DNA of 64,000 nt from Paraspadella gotoi (lineage: Eukaryota; Chaetognatha), in NCBI GenBank assembly GCA_051294375.1, contig CM119264.1:27633469-27697468 (forward strand). The letters are read 5' to 3'. Below the pieces are notes generated by a model. That model did not search any database, was not told the origin of the DNA, and saw only the letters and a program-made list of their open reading frames with translations. Both the position numbers and the translations under genes were made by a program. Below, piece after piece: positions 33,167 to 45,896 of the stretch; the stretch's first letter is position 1, and each line of letters opens with the position of its first letter.

Positions 33167-34606
33167 TTGCAAAATTTTTTTTGTTTATGGATTTTCTCTG
33201 TGTTTTTTAACCTCAAAAAGTTTTATTACTTGAATCAGCAGTTAACCTTCAATGATAAACCGGCTTTTATTACGATCAATAATCACAAATCACCTACACT
33301 TAATTTGTATGTCGCTCCAGATTTTAAAGTAATAAGGTCTAAACATGAAAATCTCAGCGTGAGTGAGAGAAATCAAATTTATCCAAATCACAGGATGGAA
33401 TTTGATTATTTCTTTGATTTTAGATATATAGTATGTTTTTCAACTAGTGGTTTTATGGGTACCAAATGGAAACAGTTTAAATATCTGGATCACCAAATTA
33501 ACAGAGATTGTACCAAACTTAAAGGAGTTGAATATTTTGAAAAAAAGAAATTTCGTCTTGGAAATTATGCTTTTTTAAATTGTAATTTAATATATTACTT
33601 TATATTATTGCTCACAGATCTCATAATGGGCACTCTCAACATATGCGTCATGCAAATCATGAATAAAATTTTTAAAAAATGGTTGTTGGGAGTTTTTTCT
33701 CTCTCATTTTCAGCACTCCTGTTGTACAATAACATGTATCACTCCCTTCGCCACGTTAATTTGATTTCCCTCTTATTCAACGGTAACAAAAATGATGATT
33801 TTATCTACAGAGGTGAAAGAGAGTTTGAGGTTACCTTGATACCTGACGTCACTTTTAATAAATTGGTAAAATCTAAATTAACCAGTTCACAATGGAAGAT
33901 CTATCATAACAGATTATTCATTGCAAATCTTACTTACGTCTTTCCCAGTATGTTAACGCTATTAGCTTTAAGAAATATCCTTAAAAGTACTTTCAAAGGA
34001 AAAGGCAAATTTTTGTGTGGAATTGTGTTTATTTCACTGCCAGGTGTTCTAATTATTTTTCTGAGGCAGATTCAAAACCTTAAAAAAAATTTTTGTAACA
34101 AGCGTGAATTTCAATACGGTACCTACAATAGAATGTTTTTCTTTGTTTTCATTGAAGAAAACATGTACGCATTCACCGGATTGGCAATTTTGCCATTAAC
34201 TTTTTTGAATTCTTACGTGATTAGAAAAATCACGCATTTTAAGCTTGCTGTTTTGAAAGTCGGGCTTGCATTATTAATCAGTTCTGCTGTTTACTTGATA
34301 TTCGAAAGAATTGTTTCATTTACTGGCTTTTCAAATAGTCAAAATACTAATCAACTAGTCATGACTAGGATAAATCTTGATAGAAATATACAGATTTATG
34401 CAATGAGTTTAAAACATGAATTTTATGCCCCGATCTATGATTTGTTTTTATTTATTGATAAATGCAATGACTTTTACGAGATTGTTCTTTACGTCTTGCA
34501 TGAACATTTTAAAAAACTTCCCAACCTTCAGTTATTTTTGTATTCTTTTTTGCCCGTTCTCTTACTGATAACAAACTACTTTGCTGTCGTGATAAATGAT
34601 TATTAA
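33167..34606 (+). CDS. Unrecognised multipass membrane protein (open frame, 5' end uncertain)
   Basis: Seen: an uninterrupted frame in AT-rich DNA, ending in TAA at 34604. The frame is open back to 33113 but its first ATG is at 33395, giving 403 aa. Numbered from that Met, hydrophobic helices lie near 58-88, 94-112, 173-196, 205-223, 247-272, 282-305 and 376-400, so about seven membrane spans, joined by charged loops (about 130-172 and 310-375). The segment before the ATG also looks coding in composition, so the real start may be a splice acceptor (for example before 33239) or lie in the upstream gene. It begins 13 bp after the XKR stop, on the same strand. I recognise no family motif. Length and composition make a chance ORF unlikely, but pseudogene status cannot be excluded. 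Alternative: C-terminal part of a fusion with the XKR gene if the poly-A run at 33111-33121 carries an indel error. Confidence 0.6.
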   Translation: MQNFFCLWIFSVFFNLKKFYYLNQQLTFNDKPAFITINNHKSPTLNLYVAPDFKVIRSKHENLSVSERNQIYPNHRMEFDYFFDFRYIVCFSTSGFMGTKWKQFKYLDHQINRDCTKLKGVEYFEKKKFRLGNYAFLNCNLIYYFILLLTDLIMGTLNICVMQIMNKIFKKWLLGVFSLSFSALLLYNNMYHSLRHVNLISLLFNGNKNDDFIYRGEREFEVTLIPDVTFNKLVKSKLTSSQWKIYHNRLFIANLTYVFPSMLTLLALRNILKSTFKGKGKFLCGIVFISLPGVLIIFLRQIQNLKKNFCNKREFQYGTYNRMFFFVFIEENMYAFTGLAILPLTFLNSYVIRKITHFKLAVLKVGLALLISSAVYLIFERIVSFTGFSNSQNTNQLVMTRINLDRNIQIYAMSLKHEFYAPIYDLFLFIDKCNDFYEIVLYVLHEHFKKLPNLQLFLYSFLPVLLLITNYFAVVINDY

Positions 34607-35299
34607 TGCATAAGGCGGATTTATGATCTATATTTTTTTGAAATACGTATTCTTTTAGGTACCTTTCCCATTTTTCGTGTGCCCTCAATAGTTTTCTTTG
34701 ATTTCAAACTCCGATCGATCACCATCTTTTTTTTTCTTTTTATTTATGGTCAACTGGGATGAGGGAAAAGCTTCAAGTTAAAGCTCTTGATTTTTAGATT
34801 ATGATAGACACATAGACATTGAAATTGAGAATATTTTTATAAAATTACTAATATATAAATATGAAAAAATATGCTTTGATCGGATTTTGCTACATCAGTG
34901 TCCTACGGGTACATAGGTTTTTTTGTTCCCTTCATGCGTCCCATGCAAAATTGATTCAAACTTTTTTAATTTTAAGTTATTAAACACAGCGAGGCAAAAC
35001 TATTTTGTTTAAAATATAGTATTAGTTTGAAGGTGCTTAGACCTAAGCTAAACCTTGACTAAATCTTGACTTTTAGTTTGTTAATTTTAAAATTAACGTG
35101 TTTGTGTCGTTTCAACAGGTGTCTGAATTCTATTAATTAATATTCACTAATCTAGTAAAGGCATGAAGAAATATTTACAAAAATTCATGTATATCTATTT
35201 AGCTATTAGTAGACTTATTGCTATTTTGATGCTTAGATTGGTAAATGACAATTCAGAAGATGAGAGAGAGAGAGAGAGTGAGTGAGAGAGGGAGATAGA
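34607..35299. other. AT-rich DNA downstream of the membrane protein genes
   Basis: No canonical AATAAA within 300 bp of the stop at 34606; short (GA)n near 35262-35300. Confidence 0.4.
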
Positions 35300-35590
35300 G
35301 AGATAAGAAGATGACGTGACTTGACAAAGAATGACACAAACAAGTAAATACAAATTCCCTTAAATTGTACTGATTCTGCAGTCGAAATGACTTTTCGACA
35401 GTCAACAATTCGCCATACAAAAATGTCAGTGACTGACGGTTGAAAATTGGTGGAAGAATTTGTAAATGAGATTTTCTTCCTTCAAAAAGACAATATGAAT
35501 ATCAAAAGGTGACTTTGAGCGACGAGAAGGGAAAAAAGGAGAAAGGGAAAAATAGTTGATCGATCAGCTGATAAATCGAGTGGAAGGAAA

Positions 35591-35642
<52 letters not shown>

Positions 35643-36790
35643 ACGTGTGAAAATGACGTTGGGAGGAAAATGAAGTTTTCTCATCATTTTTTTCTACACA
35701 TTTTCAAAGTTTTTTTTAAGTGACGTGGTAGCTACAAAGAGAGAGACAGAGAGAGATATAGACAGAAAGAGAGAGAGAGAGAGAGAGTCAGATATATATA
35801 TAAATATATATATATATTTTGTTTTTTATATTTCATTTATTATGTTCATAATGCGATTTAAAAAACACAATTACAATTAAGAAAATATTATTGTTAACGA
35901 GCTGTACAAAGGTGATATACATAAAAAGCTAATTAGATGTATTTGATTTTGATTTGATTTATTATGCTCAAAATTTGAAAATTTAACACAGTAACAATGC
36001 AATTGTTAATGAGCTGTACATATATATATGTATGTACACATTATTTAAAGAAATGTAAATAAATTAGCAAAAAAATTACAAAGTGGACTAACTATATACA
36101 TAGTTTATAATTTTTATTTACTACGACTTATCGAAGCTTTTCGAGGAGAGAGAGAGAGAGAGAGATCTAACATAACTCGGTGCATTTTAGGATCATTTTT
36201 TGTTTTAAAGTTTTAAAATTAACCTGGACTTTTGAACTAAAGTAAAGAAAAAAAATTAGTGTCTGAGAGAAACGGAACTGCTTGCAAAGGGATCCGAGAA
36301 GAAGCTCAGTTATGGGTTTTCTATGGGGCAAAAGCTTGGATAAGTTTAACGACCAAGAGTCATAGCAAAGGGCGAACAAATGGAGTAATATAGACAGTTA
36401 ATGATGGAAGCGCGCGTCGTTTAAAGAGGCGACTCAGACGAGACGATAGAGGCGCTGTCTTTCACTTCCTTATTTGGATTGAATCCTTTTTTAAAACAAA
36501 AGTCTTTCGCGAAATAAGTTCAGTTGGAATCGTCTTAAAACATAAATAATATCAAATTATGCATATTAAAAAATATTTAAAAAATTTTAGTTAAATATGG
36601 TTTAAATGATTTTAATATTTCTCTGAAGGAGAAAGATTTAAGGATTTTTTAAAAAACATTACATAACATTGCTCAGTCAGTTGTTTAAGTTCGCCCATGA
36701 GAAAAAAGAATCACAAGATTTTGTGTTCATTTGGTTCTCTCTCTCTCTCGTCTCTCTTCGTCAGGTCTGTCTCCCCAGAACAGTGTCTCT

Positions 36791-36838
<48 letters not shown>

Positions 36839-37209
36839 GCTCTCTCGTCTCTTCCCTTCTCTTTGACTCTGCCCGCGACTGAGGTCTCCTGGATTCGGTT
36901 TCTCTAATTTCCCTTTTAATCTTTTCTTCTTCCTTCCCTCCTTTCCCCTCCTCCTCTCCTCTCCTCCTCCTCCTCCTCCTCCTGATTCCATCGTCTTTCA
37001 ATTTTTTCTCATTGACCGAAGTCACGTTCAGCGGAAGCAGATGCCGCGGGTTGACGAGGTGACCTGGTCTAGGGTGGCGCTGGGAGATGCCGGTTGGCAT
37101 TTGGGAGATGCAGGTTTGCGCGAAGGTTTTTTTAAAGGGTTGACGCAAAAAAAAAAAAAGAATTCTGCGCGGGAAATGTCGTTAGGAAAATGGAGAGAGA
37201 GAGAGAGAT

Positions 37210-37270
<61 letters not shown>

Positions 37271-39080
37271 TGAGGTGTCTCTCCGTCGCTTGGTGGTCTG
37301 AGATTGAATTAGAAAGATAAGGTTTCGTTCGGGTTTTTAGTGGGAAAAAGGCGATGACCGATGTGAACTTTTGGTGAAGGGAAGTCTGGATGAAGTGAAG
37401 AGTATGGAGAGCGTGAGAGAGGGTGGAGATTGAGAGAGAGTGGAAAAGTGTGGGAGAAAGAGAGAGAAGATGAACAGGAGTATCTGAATAAAAAGCAAGA
37501 CTGTGAGAGAGTCTTGATTGGAAGCTTGCAGGGACCTGCTATGTTATATCTTTTAAGTGTGTGGAGGCCTTGAAACCGAACCCACCAAAGCCTGTCAAAG
37601 TAAGAAACAAAATAGCTTATTTATTAATAAATGGGATAATTTTTATATTGATTGTACCAATTTATTATGATTGGCAAAAGGAAGAGAAAAATAAAAAGCT
37701 CCAAGTTAGTAAGAAACGAGGATGCATGTCATGGTACCTTAAGGATGGCACAATTGTCCAATACTTGGAGACCAGTCTCATCATTGATTCTCCTTATTTT
37801 CTTATTCTCTTTGATTTCTCCTTATTCTCCTGATTCACCTGATTCTCTTGATTCTCCCAAAGATGTCACCCCGCTTGGATGGCTCCTTTTCCCCAAAGAG
37901 GACGACGGAGACGACGACGAGCGACACGAAATTTAATCTGCCTTCGCTTTTGCTTCGTTCGTTTGGAAGCAGCGCGATGGCCAGAAAATTTGGCCGGAAG
38001 ATTTGGACGGAAAATAGGATTTTGCCGGAAGATTTAAAAAAAAAAGATTTGGCCGGAAGATTTAAAAAAAGGAGAGGATTTTTAAGAAATATGGATTTGA
38101 CGCGGATTCACCTAAAAGAAAAAAAAATTTGGCCGGAAAATTTTAAAAAAATGGTGTCGACCTGTATTGAAGTTATAATTAAATTATTATGTCATGGCAA
38201 TCGTGATTTGCCTAGAAAAGAGAATTAGTTATCAGGATTTCATTAAGCCGCAAATAGAACTGTGGTTAAAAGGATTTTTCACACGCACGAAATGCAGGAT
38301 ACCATGTCCAATAACGACGACGACGACGACGACGACGACGACTGAAGCGAAGATCATCACAACTAGCTTAAGTGACGATGATAATGATTAACGGATATAA
38401 GAAAGCTGATTTAATAAAAATCACCGAAATAGTGGATACCATTTATATAAATACACTCCTGTGTAAAAAAAAACGTGCCACTTTATACCTTACTTTATAC
38501 CTAAATTCCAGACACTGTATAACAAATTCTTAAAAATTAAAAATATTGTTTTTAATCACAAAATTTTATGAATTACGTTTTTTTTTTAGAATGACAAAAG
38601 TTTAATTATATCATTTTATTATTTTTTAGCTGACAATATGAATAACTTTTCTATAAAATTTAATACAATCGACTGACTGACTGACCAAACAAAGAATCCT
38701 ATTGAGTCATCGTCGGCAATTGACTGAACAGAAAGCGGCTTTTTTTTCCGAGAGTGCCCCATTTCTGTTAGTTTATCCAAAAATTTAATTATAACTTTAA
38801 TATTAAATAAAATATATTTTGAAATTTATAAACCGATCTCTAACCCTAATTCCAAACCAGTCCATCAATTGATCTCACCTTACCTAATCTTATTGTAACC
38901 TTAACCTTTAAAATTAATCAAAAAATATTTTATTCTCAATTTAGATAAATGGGAAGTTCAGGGAAATAAGCCCAAAGGGCATTTGGAGGTCGGTCCACTT
39001 TTTCCTTTCAGTTCGGAAGGTAAGAAATGGGGTGGAAAACGGAAAGCGATAGAAATTTGAGACGAAGAGAATAAAAAAGA
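35300..39080 (+). repeat. Block X, copy 1
   Basis: About 3.78 kb, from just before GACTTGACAAAGAATGACA to AGAATAAAAAAGAGAAAG. It carries (GA)n at 35590-35640, (TC)n at 36740-36850, TCC repeats at 36950-36985, (GA)n at 37190-37265 and (GAC)n at 38310-38342. A 23-25 bp repeat with core TTTGGCCGGAAGATTT occurs about five times at 37983-38150. No gene-like frame. The same block recurs at 57.2-61.29 kb. Confidence 0.9.
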
Positions 39081-39194
39081 GAAAGAGAGGGAGAGACGGG
39101 GAAGAGAGAGAGAGAGAGAGAGGAGAGAGGAGAGAGAGAAAAAGAGAAAAAAAAAGAAAGAAAAGAAAGAAAATCAGGAGAAGAAGAGAGGGAA

Positions 39195-39240
<46 letters not shown>

Positions 39241-39511
39241 AGGAGGAGAGATAGAGAGAGAGAGAGAAAGAGATGAGAGGGAGAGAGAGAGAGAGAGGGA
39301 GATCTTCATGCTCCAATGGAGCACTGCCTCTTTGCTCCCTTTCCAATCCTTTTCTTACTCGTAAAAATTCTCTCTAAGGGCTTACCTTTTTTTTTAAACT
39401 CAGTAGACAAAAATGAAAATATCTTTAAAATTTCCTTTTCTTTCTCCAATACCGTTTTTTTTTTTTTGAGTGGGAGTGTTCTTGAGATGCCGTGTTGTCT
39501 GAACGACTGAT

Positions 39512-39553
<42 letters not shown>

Positions 39554-42500
39554 GGTGCGAAAAGAGAATGCGGGATCTCGAAACTCCATGCAGTCTGGAA
39601 GCTCTCAGTCCTCCTTTCTTCAATTACAGCCGCTCTCATACATTCATATTCTCTCCATAAAACATGTTAGGCTGTCAAATTGCGTCCATGTATTTTCGCT
39701 AGTGCGTCCACGTTTTTAATTGTTTATTTCTGTTAAATGTCCATTGAGATCATCTCCCATCGAGAGACTAACGTGACGTCAATCGAAGAACCAACATCGT
39801 AATGTACAAGTTTTCGACTCGCGCGTCTTTTCACTTTTATTCGATCTGCCGTAATAATGTTTATGTTGTACATTTTATTCGTTATTATCATTCATCTTTT
39901 ATTTGACATCCTTCGATGTGTGCTCATTTCTTGTCATGTAATCTGTCAAAATTTTCATACTACTTTGCCGATATGGTGACATAACTAGCGCAAGACTGGA
40001 AAACTATCCTCTTTGGTCCTCTTCGTCATCCATCTTCGTCATGTCTCGTCATCGATCTTCGTGTTTTCGTTCTTCCCTCTTTCGTATCGTCTCGCTCATC
40101 GTTACGTTAGATCCATTCCGTCTCTCATTCGTGGTCTGTCCTTTTTCGTCTATGCGTCTTCGTCAACGTCTTCATCATCGTCAATCGTCGTTATCGTCTT
40201 CCTTTTCGTCTTCGTCATCGCTCATCATCCGTCATCGTCGTTTCGGTTCTTTCCTTTCGTCCTCGATCTTTCGTCATCGTCTTATCATCTCCATCGTCGT
40301 TTTGTCTTCCTTTTCGTCTTCTCATCGTTCGTTCATCATTGAGTCATCGATCGTATTTCGTCTCCTTTTCGTCATTCGTTCTTCGTCAACGTCTGTCATC
40401 AGTCGGTCCTCTCTGGTTTTCGTTTCCTTTTCGTCTTCGTCATCGTCTTTCGATCATCGTCATCGTCGATTTTCGTCTTTCCTTTTTCGTCATTCGTCTT
40501 CGTTCACCAATCTCTCATTTTTTTTTCTTCTCCATCGTTCATCGGGTCTTTCGTCTTCCTTTTCGTATTGTCATCGTTCTTCTATCATCGCGTCATACGT
40601 CGTTTCCTCTTCCTTTTTTGTTCGTATCTCTTCGTCAAGCGTCTTAAATCGAATCGTCATATTCCGTGTTCGTGCACTTCTTTCGTCATTCTGTCTCGTC
40701 TTGCGTTCTCTATCTACTCTTCGTGATCGTTCGTTTCTGTCTCCCTTTACGTCGTTTGTCGATCTCTAATGTTATTCCAGATCCTCGCATCTCGTTATCT
40801 TCCTTTTCGTCATCGTCTGCTTCATCGTCCTTCGTCATCGCTTCATCAATCGTCGATGTCGATATTTCGTCTTCTCTTTTCATCTCGTGCTTCGCATCGT
40901 CTTCGTCATCGTCTCTCGTCATTTTGCGTCTTCCTTTTCGTCATCGTCTTCGTCAACGGTCTTTCATCATCGTCAGTTCGTCTAGTTTTCGTCTATACTC
41001 TTTTTAGCGTGTCTTTCGTCATGTCTTCATCATTCGTCATCTCGTTATTCTCCCTTGTTCAGTCTTCGTCGATGTTTCAATCCATCGTCAATCGTTCGTT
41101 GTCGTACTCTTATTCGTCTCTGTTCATCTCTTATCGCATCTCATCGTCGTTTTCGTCTTGTCCTTTTTCCGTCACCAGTCAGTTCCGTTCTATCGTTACT
41201 TCAGTGATGCATCTGTCTCCGATTATTTCTGTCCTTCCTTGTTTGTCGACTCTCGTTAAAATCTAATTACTATCTCGTCTGTCATCGTCGTTTTCGTTCT
41301 TCCTTCTTCCGCAGTCAGTCTTATGCGTCATCGTCTCGTCCAAATTCGGTCTCGTCGTTTTGTCGTCCTACCTTTTTCAGTCATCGTCTTTCGTCACTTC
41401 CATCGTCGCTTTCGTTCCTCTTTCGTCATCGTCATTCATCATTCGTTTTCGTCGTTTTCGTCTTCCTTTCGTCACGCTTTCGTTCATTCATCGGTCATTC
41501 GTCCGCTTTCGTTTCCTTTTTCGTTCATACGTCTTCGCTCACGTCTTCGATCAGCTCCGTCATTCATCGTGTTTCTGTCTTTCCTCTGTTCTGTCATCGT
41601 CTCATCATCGTCATCACTCGTTCTGTCGTCTTTCCCTTTGTTCGTCATCGTCTTCGTCATCGTCATCGTATCTAATCCGTCTCGTCGATTTCATTGTGCT
41701 GTCCCTTTTCGTTCATTCGTCTGCATCATCATCCCATGTCATCTCGTTTTCGTCATTCCTTTTCGTCATCGTCTTCGCTCATCGCCCCATCTTCGTCAAT
41801 CGTCTTCGTTCGTTTTCGTCTTCTTCCTTCTTCATCGTCTTCATCATCGTCATCGTCGTTATCGTCTTCCTATTCGTCATCCGTTCTCGTCATCGTCTTC
41901 GTCCGTTCATCTGCGTTTCGTTCTCTCTGCTGTTCGGTCTATCGTCCTTCGTCATCGTCTTCGTTCATCGGTCATCGTCGTTTTCGTCTTCCTTTTTCGT
42001 CCATCGTCTGTCAGTCACTTCGTTACGTCTTCGACTTTTGTTTCGTCCATCTGCTTCGTGCCGGGATGTACCGTTTCCAAGGTCCCTTTTGTTTATTTTC
42101 TCATATTTTGTTTGTTTTGCCTCTGCTTAGTGATGACGATAGATGGCGTCGCATCTTTTGCTCGAACGCTCGTCGTCGCTTCTCATGATTCGCGCAGTTC
42201 TTATCCCGCACCGATTGCCAGTTTTTCGACTCCGATTTTGTTTAAAAAAAAATTTGCGACAGATGTCGGATCTGTCATTATCTCTCGCCGACTCCGGCAA
42301 GTTTTTGGCCCCATTCTGCTTTTGTCACCGCTCAACCTCGTATTCTCGTTCGAGACAACGTCCGACGTCAACCACGTCTCCATTTTTTTCCCACCTTTCA
42401 TACTTAAAACTTTATAAGCATTGTGCTACTCGATAGATATTGACCACTTCACCAATTGTACTTTATTTCATCTTCTCCACAAGAAGATTCTAGCCTTGCT

Positions 42501-43490
42501 CCTCTCCCTCTCCCATTACCCCGCACCCAAATATTCCACTCCAACCCCAGCCACCTCTTCCACCACCAAGGCCCATGTTCCACTTTCGTCCTAACCAGAT
42601 AACGAGGGCAAGGACGAAGCGAATCCCGTCATTCGCCTCCGCGATTTTCCCCAAACAACTCCACTGCGCCCTCTGCTCGTCGAACTCGAGCGAAAAAAAA
42701 CGGCGAAGAAACAAAACGCATCAAAACAGTCGGGGGATAACGGAAAGTTGCGTTTACGAAAGAAAAACTTTGCTTCCCAAGAGGAAAAAAGAAAAGCGTG
42801 GGATGCTTTTTTTTTTTTCTTTTTTTTTGCGATGTAAAGAAGTGGTGTTTACACTGTTGCCCTCAACGTTACCTCGTGATTTCCCTAATTCATAGGTATA
42901 CTCAGCACAGTAGATAATCATAAGTAGTTATTGGATGAACGGAAAGTAGGATATTGTAACCGATGGTCCGAAAACATATTGAAAACACGTATAATGTAAC
43001 AAAATCCTAACCAACAACAAGACCAGACACAAAAGCAACCAAATTTCTATGCGAAAACGAGACCAAATAGGAAACCAGACCAAACCATCATGTCCTTCCG
43101 GATCTTTCTCATCAAGAATTTATTCCGATTAAAAGATGATAAAAAAGAAAAAAGAAAAAAAGTAGAAATCAAGGAAGAAATGAAAAGAGAGAGAAACAGA
43201 AAAGAGGAAAGAGACAATTAAAAATTTAAAGGAACAAAAAGAGAAGAGGAAGGAAGGAATAAGAGAGAAGAGAAATTTGAGAAGAAAAACAAAAAAGGAG
43301 AGAAGGAGAAAAGAAAATAATAACAACAAAAAAGAGAGAGAGTAAAGAACAGAATTTAAGAGAGACAAAAAGAAGAGAGAAGTAACATAAATTTAAAGAA
43401 ACGAAAGAAGGAAAGAGAGAAAGAACAGAATTTAAAGAGAACAAAAAGATAGTAGAGAGAAAGATGGAACACTTTAATTATAGAGAACTA
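39081..43490 (-). repeat. Block Y, inverted copy
   Basis: The reverse complement matches the forward Y copies in order. Landmarks are (CT)n plus CACCAGGTGC (39515-39560), the TGCATCCTTCGATTG-like site near 39915, a minisatellite (40.0-42.06 kb), GGCGTCGCATCTTTTGCTCG (42145-42164), the CACTCCAACCCCAGCC stretch near 42540, CGTCATTCGCCTCCGCG near 42630, an ACCAACAACAAG region near 43010 and AGAACAGAATTTAA words to 43490. Indels abound. No intact gene. Confidence 0.8.
40010..42060. repeat. 2 kb noisy minisatellite of TCGTCATCGTCTTCGTC type
   Basis: Landmark TCCTTTTCGTC recurs roughly every 50-60 bp with TCATCGTCATCGTCGTTTTC between. The long Arg/Ser-rich and Phe/Val-rich frames spanning this region are repeat artefacts. 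The matching interval in forward copy A is only about 70 bp (45470-45540), so array length differs about 30-fold between copies. Confidence 0.8.
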
Positions 43491-44267
43491 TTAATATAAC
43501 TCAGGAGATAGGATAGCAACAGTATACGGACAAGCACGGGAAAAAAAGGAAGATTGATAGACTGAATATTACAAATGGTATAAAGATAGCAAGAAGAAAA
43601 AGAGATAGTGATATTACATGAACAGGGCAGAAAGAGCAGAAGAGTGATATGAGAACCCGGACATTCTTCGGAAACCAGAATATAGGACGATAAGTCAAAG
43701 AAGCAAAATATATAACATTGAGAAAGATTTTCTTCGGTGTCTGCAAAAGTTATGGCATGTAAGCAACTAGAAGGACAAGTCCAACTAGATCGAATGGGTA
43801 AGGGATTCGGAAGTGGTATTGGTATGTAGCAGGTTTTATAGAACTTGGGAGTCAGACCGCGGAGCAGGACTAGACATAACGCGACCAGAAACGGAGTTTA
43901 TATCCGAGCCGTGAACAGTAGTTCCGGACCGATAAATGGACTGCTGTCTGACGATTGGAGCCGACTTATGAAGTCAATATAGAGTTGTTTGGCGCATACT
44001 CGCGCCGCAAGCGTGAGAGTAAAGGGAGAACTAGTACAGCGCATGAGGAAACTCTTGTTGAAAAAGGACGCGGAACGAGGAATGACAGAGAGACTTTCCA
44101 AAAGGCCGAAGCTTCATTCCAATGAAAGCCATTCAATGGGTTATAATTTACGGTATGGCAAATATTTCCGACCCGGGTTCCCTTCCGCGGACGAGAAGAT
44201 GATGAGCGTACGAGAGAGATGATGCAATCTCTCGAGATGCAAGAGAAGAGAAATCTTCTCTATTCTG
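43491..44267. other. Spacer between inverted and forward Y copies, unrecognised
   Basis: Unique within the window, with higher GC at 43850-44230. A plus frame of 77 codons (43989-44222) has no ATG start and no recognised motif. Confidence 0.4.
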
Positions 44268-44292
44268 NNNNNNNNNNNNNNNNNNNNNNNNN
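44268..44292. other. Assembly gap, exactly 25 N
   Basis: Lies at the left edge of forward block Y copy A. Confidence 1.
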
Positions 44293-44624
44293 TTTTTTTT
44301 TTATAATCTCTAATCGGAAAAATCGAATAGAATCGGAAGACAGATGGTTGGTTGGTCTATTGGTTCGTTTGATAGAATATTGGTTGTTTGGTTGGTTGGT
44401 TGTTTGGTAGGTTGGACATAAACTTTTTCCAAATGTTGGAATGTAAACAAACTTATTTCGTTCGTGTTTAATCAATAAAACTTTACTTATGATTATTACT
44501 TTGTATTACTATCATTCACAGGTAGTTGAGGCAACTTTAAAGCAACCAACTTTAACATTGCTTTTTTTTCCTCTTGGAGCCAAAGTTTTCTCTTCGTACG
44601 CAACTTCCGTTATCCCCCGACTGT

Positions 44625-44668
44625 NNNNNNNNNNNNNNNNNNNNNNNNNNNNNNNNNNNNNNNNNNNN
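44625..44668. other. Assembly gap, 44 N, probably spurious
   Basis: The same 22 bases end at 44624 and start at 44669. The inverted copy (near 42725) and copy C (near 63245) have the motif once, with no extra DNA between. Confidence 1.
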
Positions 44669-44814
44669 ACTTCCGTTATCCCCCGACTGTTTTGATGTCG
44701 TTTTGTTTCTTCGCCGTTTTTTTTTCGCTTCGAGTTCGACGACCAGAGGGCGCAGTGAGTTGTTTGGGGAAAATCGCGGAGGCGAATGACGGGATTCGCT
44801 TCGGTCCTTGGCCC

Positions 44815-44915
44815 NNNNNNNNNNNNNNNNNNNNNNNNNNNNNNNNNNNNNNNNNNNNNNNNNNNNNNNNNNNNNNNNNNNNNNNNNNNNNNNNNNNNNN
44901 NNNNNNNNNNNNNNN
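44815..44915. other. Assembly gap, 101 N, probably spurious
   Basis: The 35 bases at 44780-44814 and at 44916-44950 are identical except for one base. Other Y copies contain this stretch once. Confidence 1.
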
Positions 44916-45105
44916 AGGCGAATGGCGGGATTCGCTTCGGTCCTTGGCCCTCGGTTATCTGGTTAGACGAAAGTGGAGATGGGCCTTGGTGGTGGAAGAG
45001 GGTGGTGGGGTTGGAGTGGAATATTTGGGTGCGGGGTAGTGGAGCAAAGAGGAAGAGGAGCAGTAGAATCTCTTGGTGAGAGAAATGAAAAAAGTACAAT
45101 TGGTA

Positions 45106-45152
45106 NNNNNNNNNNNNNNNNNNNNNNNNNNNNNNNNNNNNNNNNNNNNNNN
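45106..45152. other. Assembly gap, 47 N
   Basis: Run of N; flanks are not duplicated. Confidence 1.
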
Positions 45153-45854
45153 GAAAAAATGGAGACGTGTTGCGTTGGCGTCGGACGTTGTCCTCGAACG
45201 AGAATACGGTTGGCGGTGACAAAAGCAGATGGGGACAAATGCCGGAAGTCGGCGAGAGATAATGACAGATGCCGACATCTGTCGGCAAACCTTTTTTTAA
45301 ACAAAATGGAGTCAGAAACTGATCGGCGGATAAAATGGCGTCTTGAAAGGAGACGAGCGTCGAGCAAAAGATGCGACGCCATCTTCGTCATAAAAGGAAA
45401 ACAAACAAATGAGAAAAAAACAAAAGGGACTTGGAAACGTAATCCCGCGATGCCAGTGACGAAAACAAATGAAGACGTAGACGATGATGAAGACGATGAT
45501 GAAGACGATGACGAAGATGATGACGAAGAGGACGACAAAGAAGAATGTTTTCAGTCTTGTCTTTCACAATTCGCAAAGTAGTAGGAAAAAAGTTTTACAA
45601 TTACAATGACAAAAATACAATCGAAGGATGCAATAAAAATAAAAATGTACAATACATTATACATAATAAAAGTGAAAAGACGCGAGTGAAACTTTATTTA
45701 TTTGTGTCTTCGTTTACGTCGTTTAGTCTCATCATCTCCATGGAAACAGAAAAAAAAAATTAAAAAGTGAACAAAAAAAATGTTGTTTATGGAATTGAAG
45801 TGGCGCCTTGAAGAAGGAGGCTGGATTCCTTTTTTATCCATTCTCTTTTGCACC

Positions 45855-45896
<42 letters not shown>

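Noticed and set aside
41323-42417. 364-codon frame rich in Ser, Phe and Arg
   Set aside because: Spans the noisy TCGTC/TCATCG minisatellite; all plus frames are open there for the same reason.
45306-45581. 91-residue acidic ORF with an ATG in Y copy A
   Set aside because: Not preserved in the other Y copies, the tail is a GAT/GAC repeat, and no splice or family evidence exists. Kept only as part of the Asp-tract observation.
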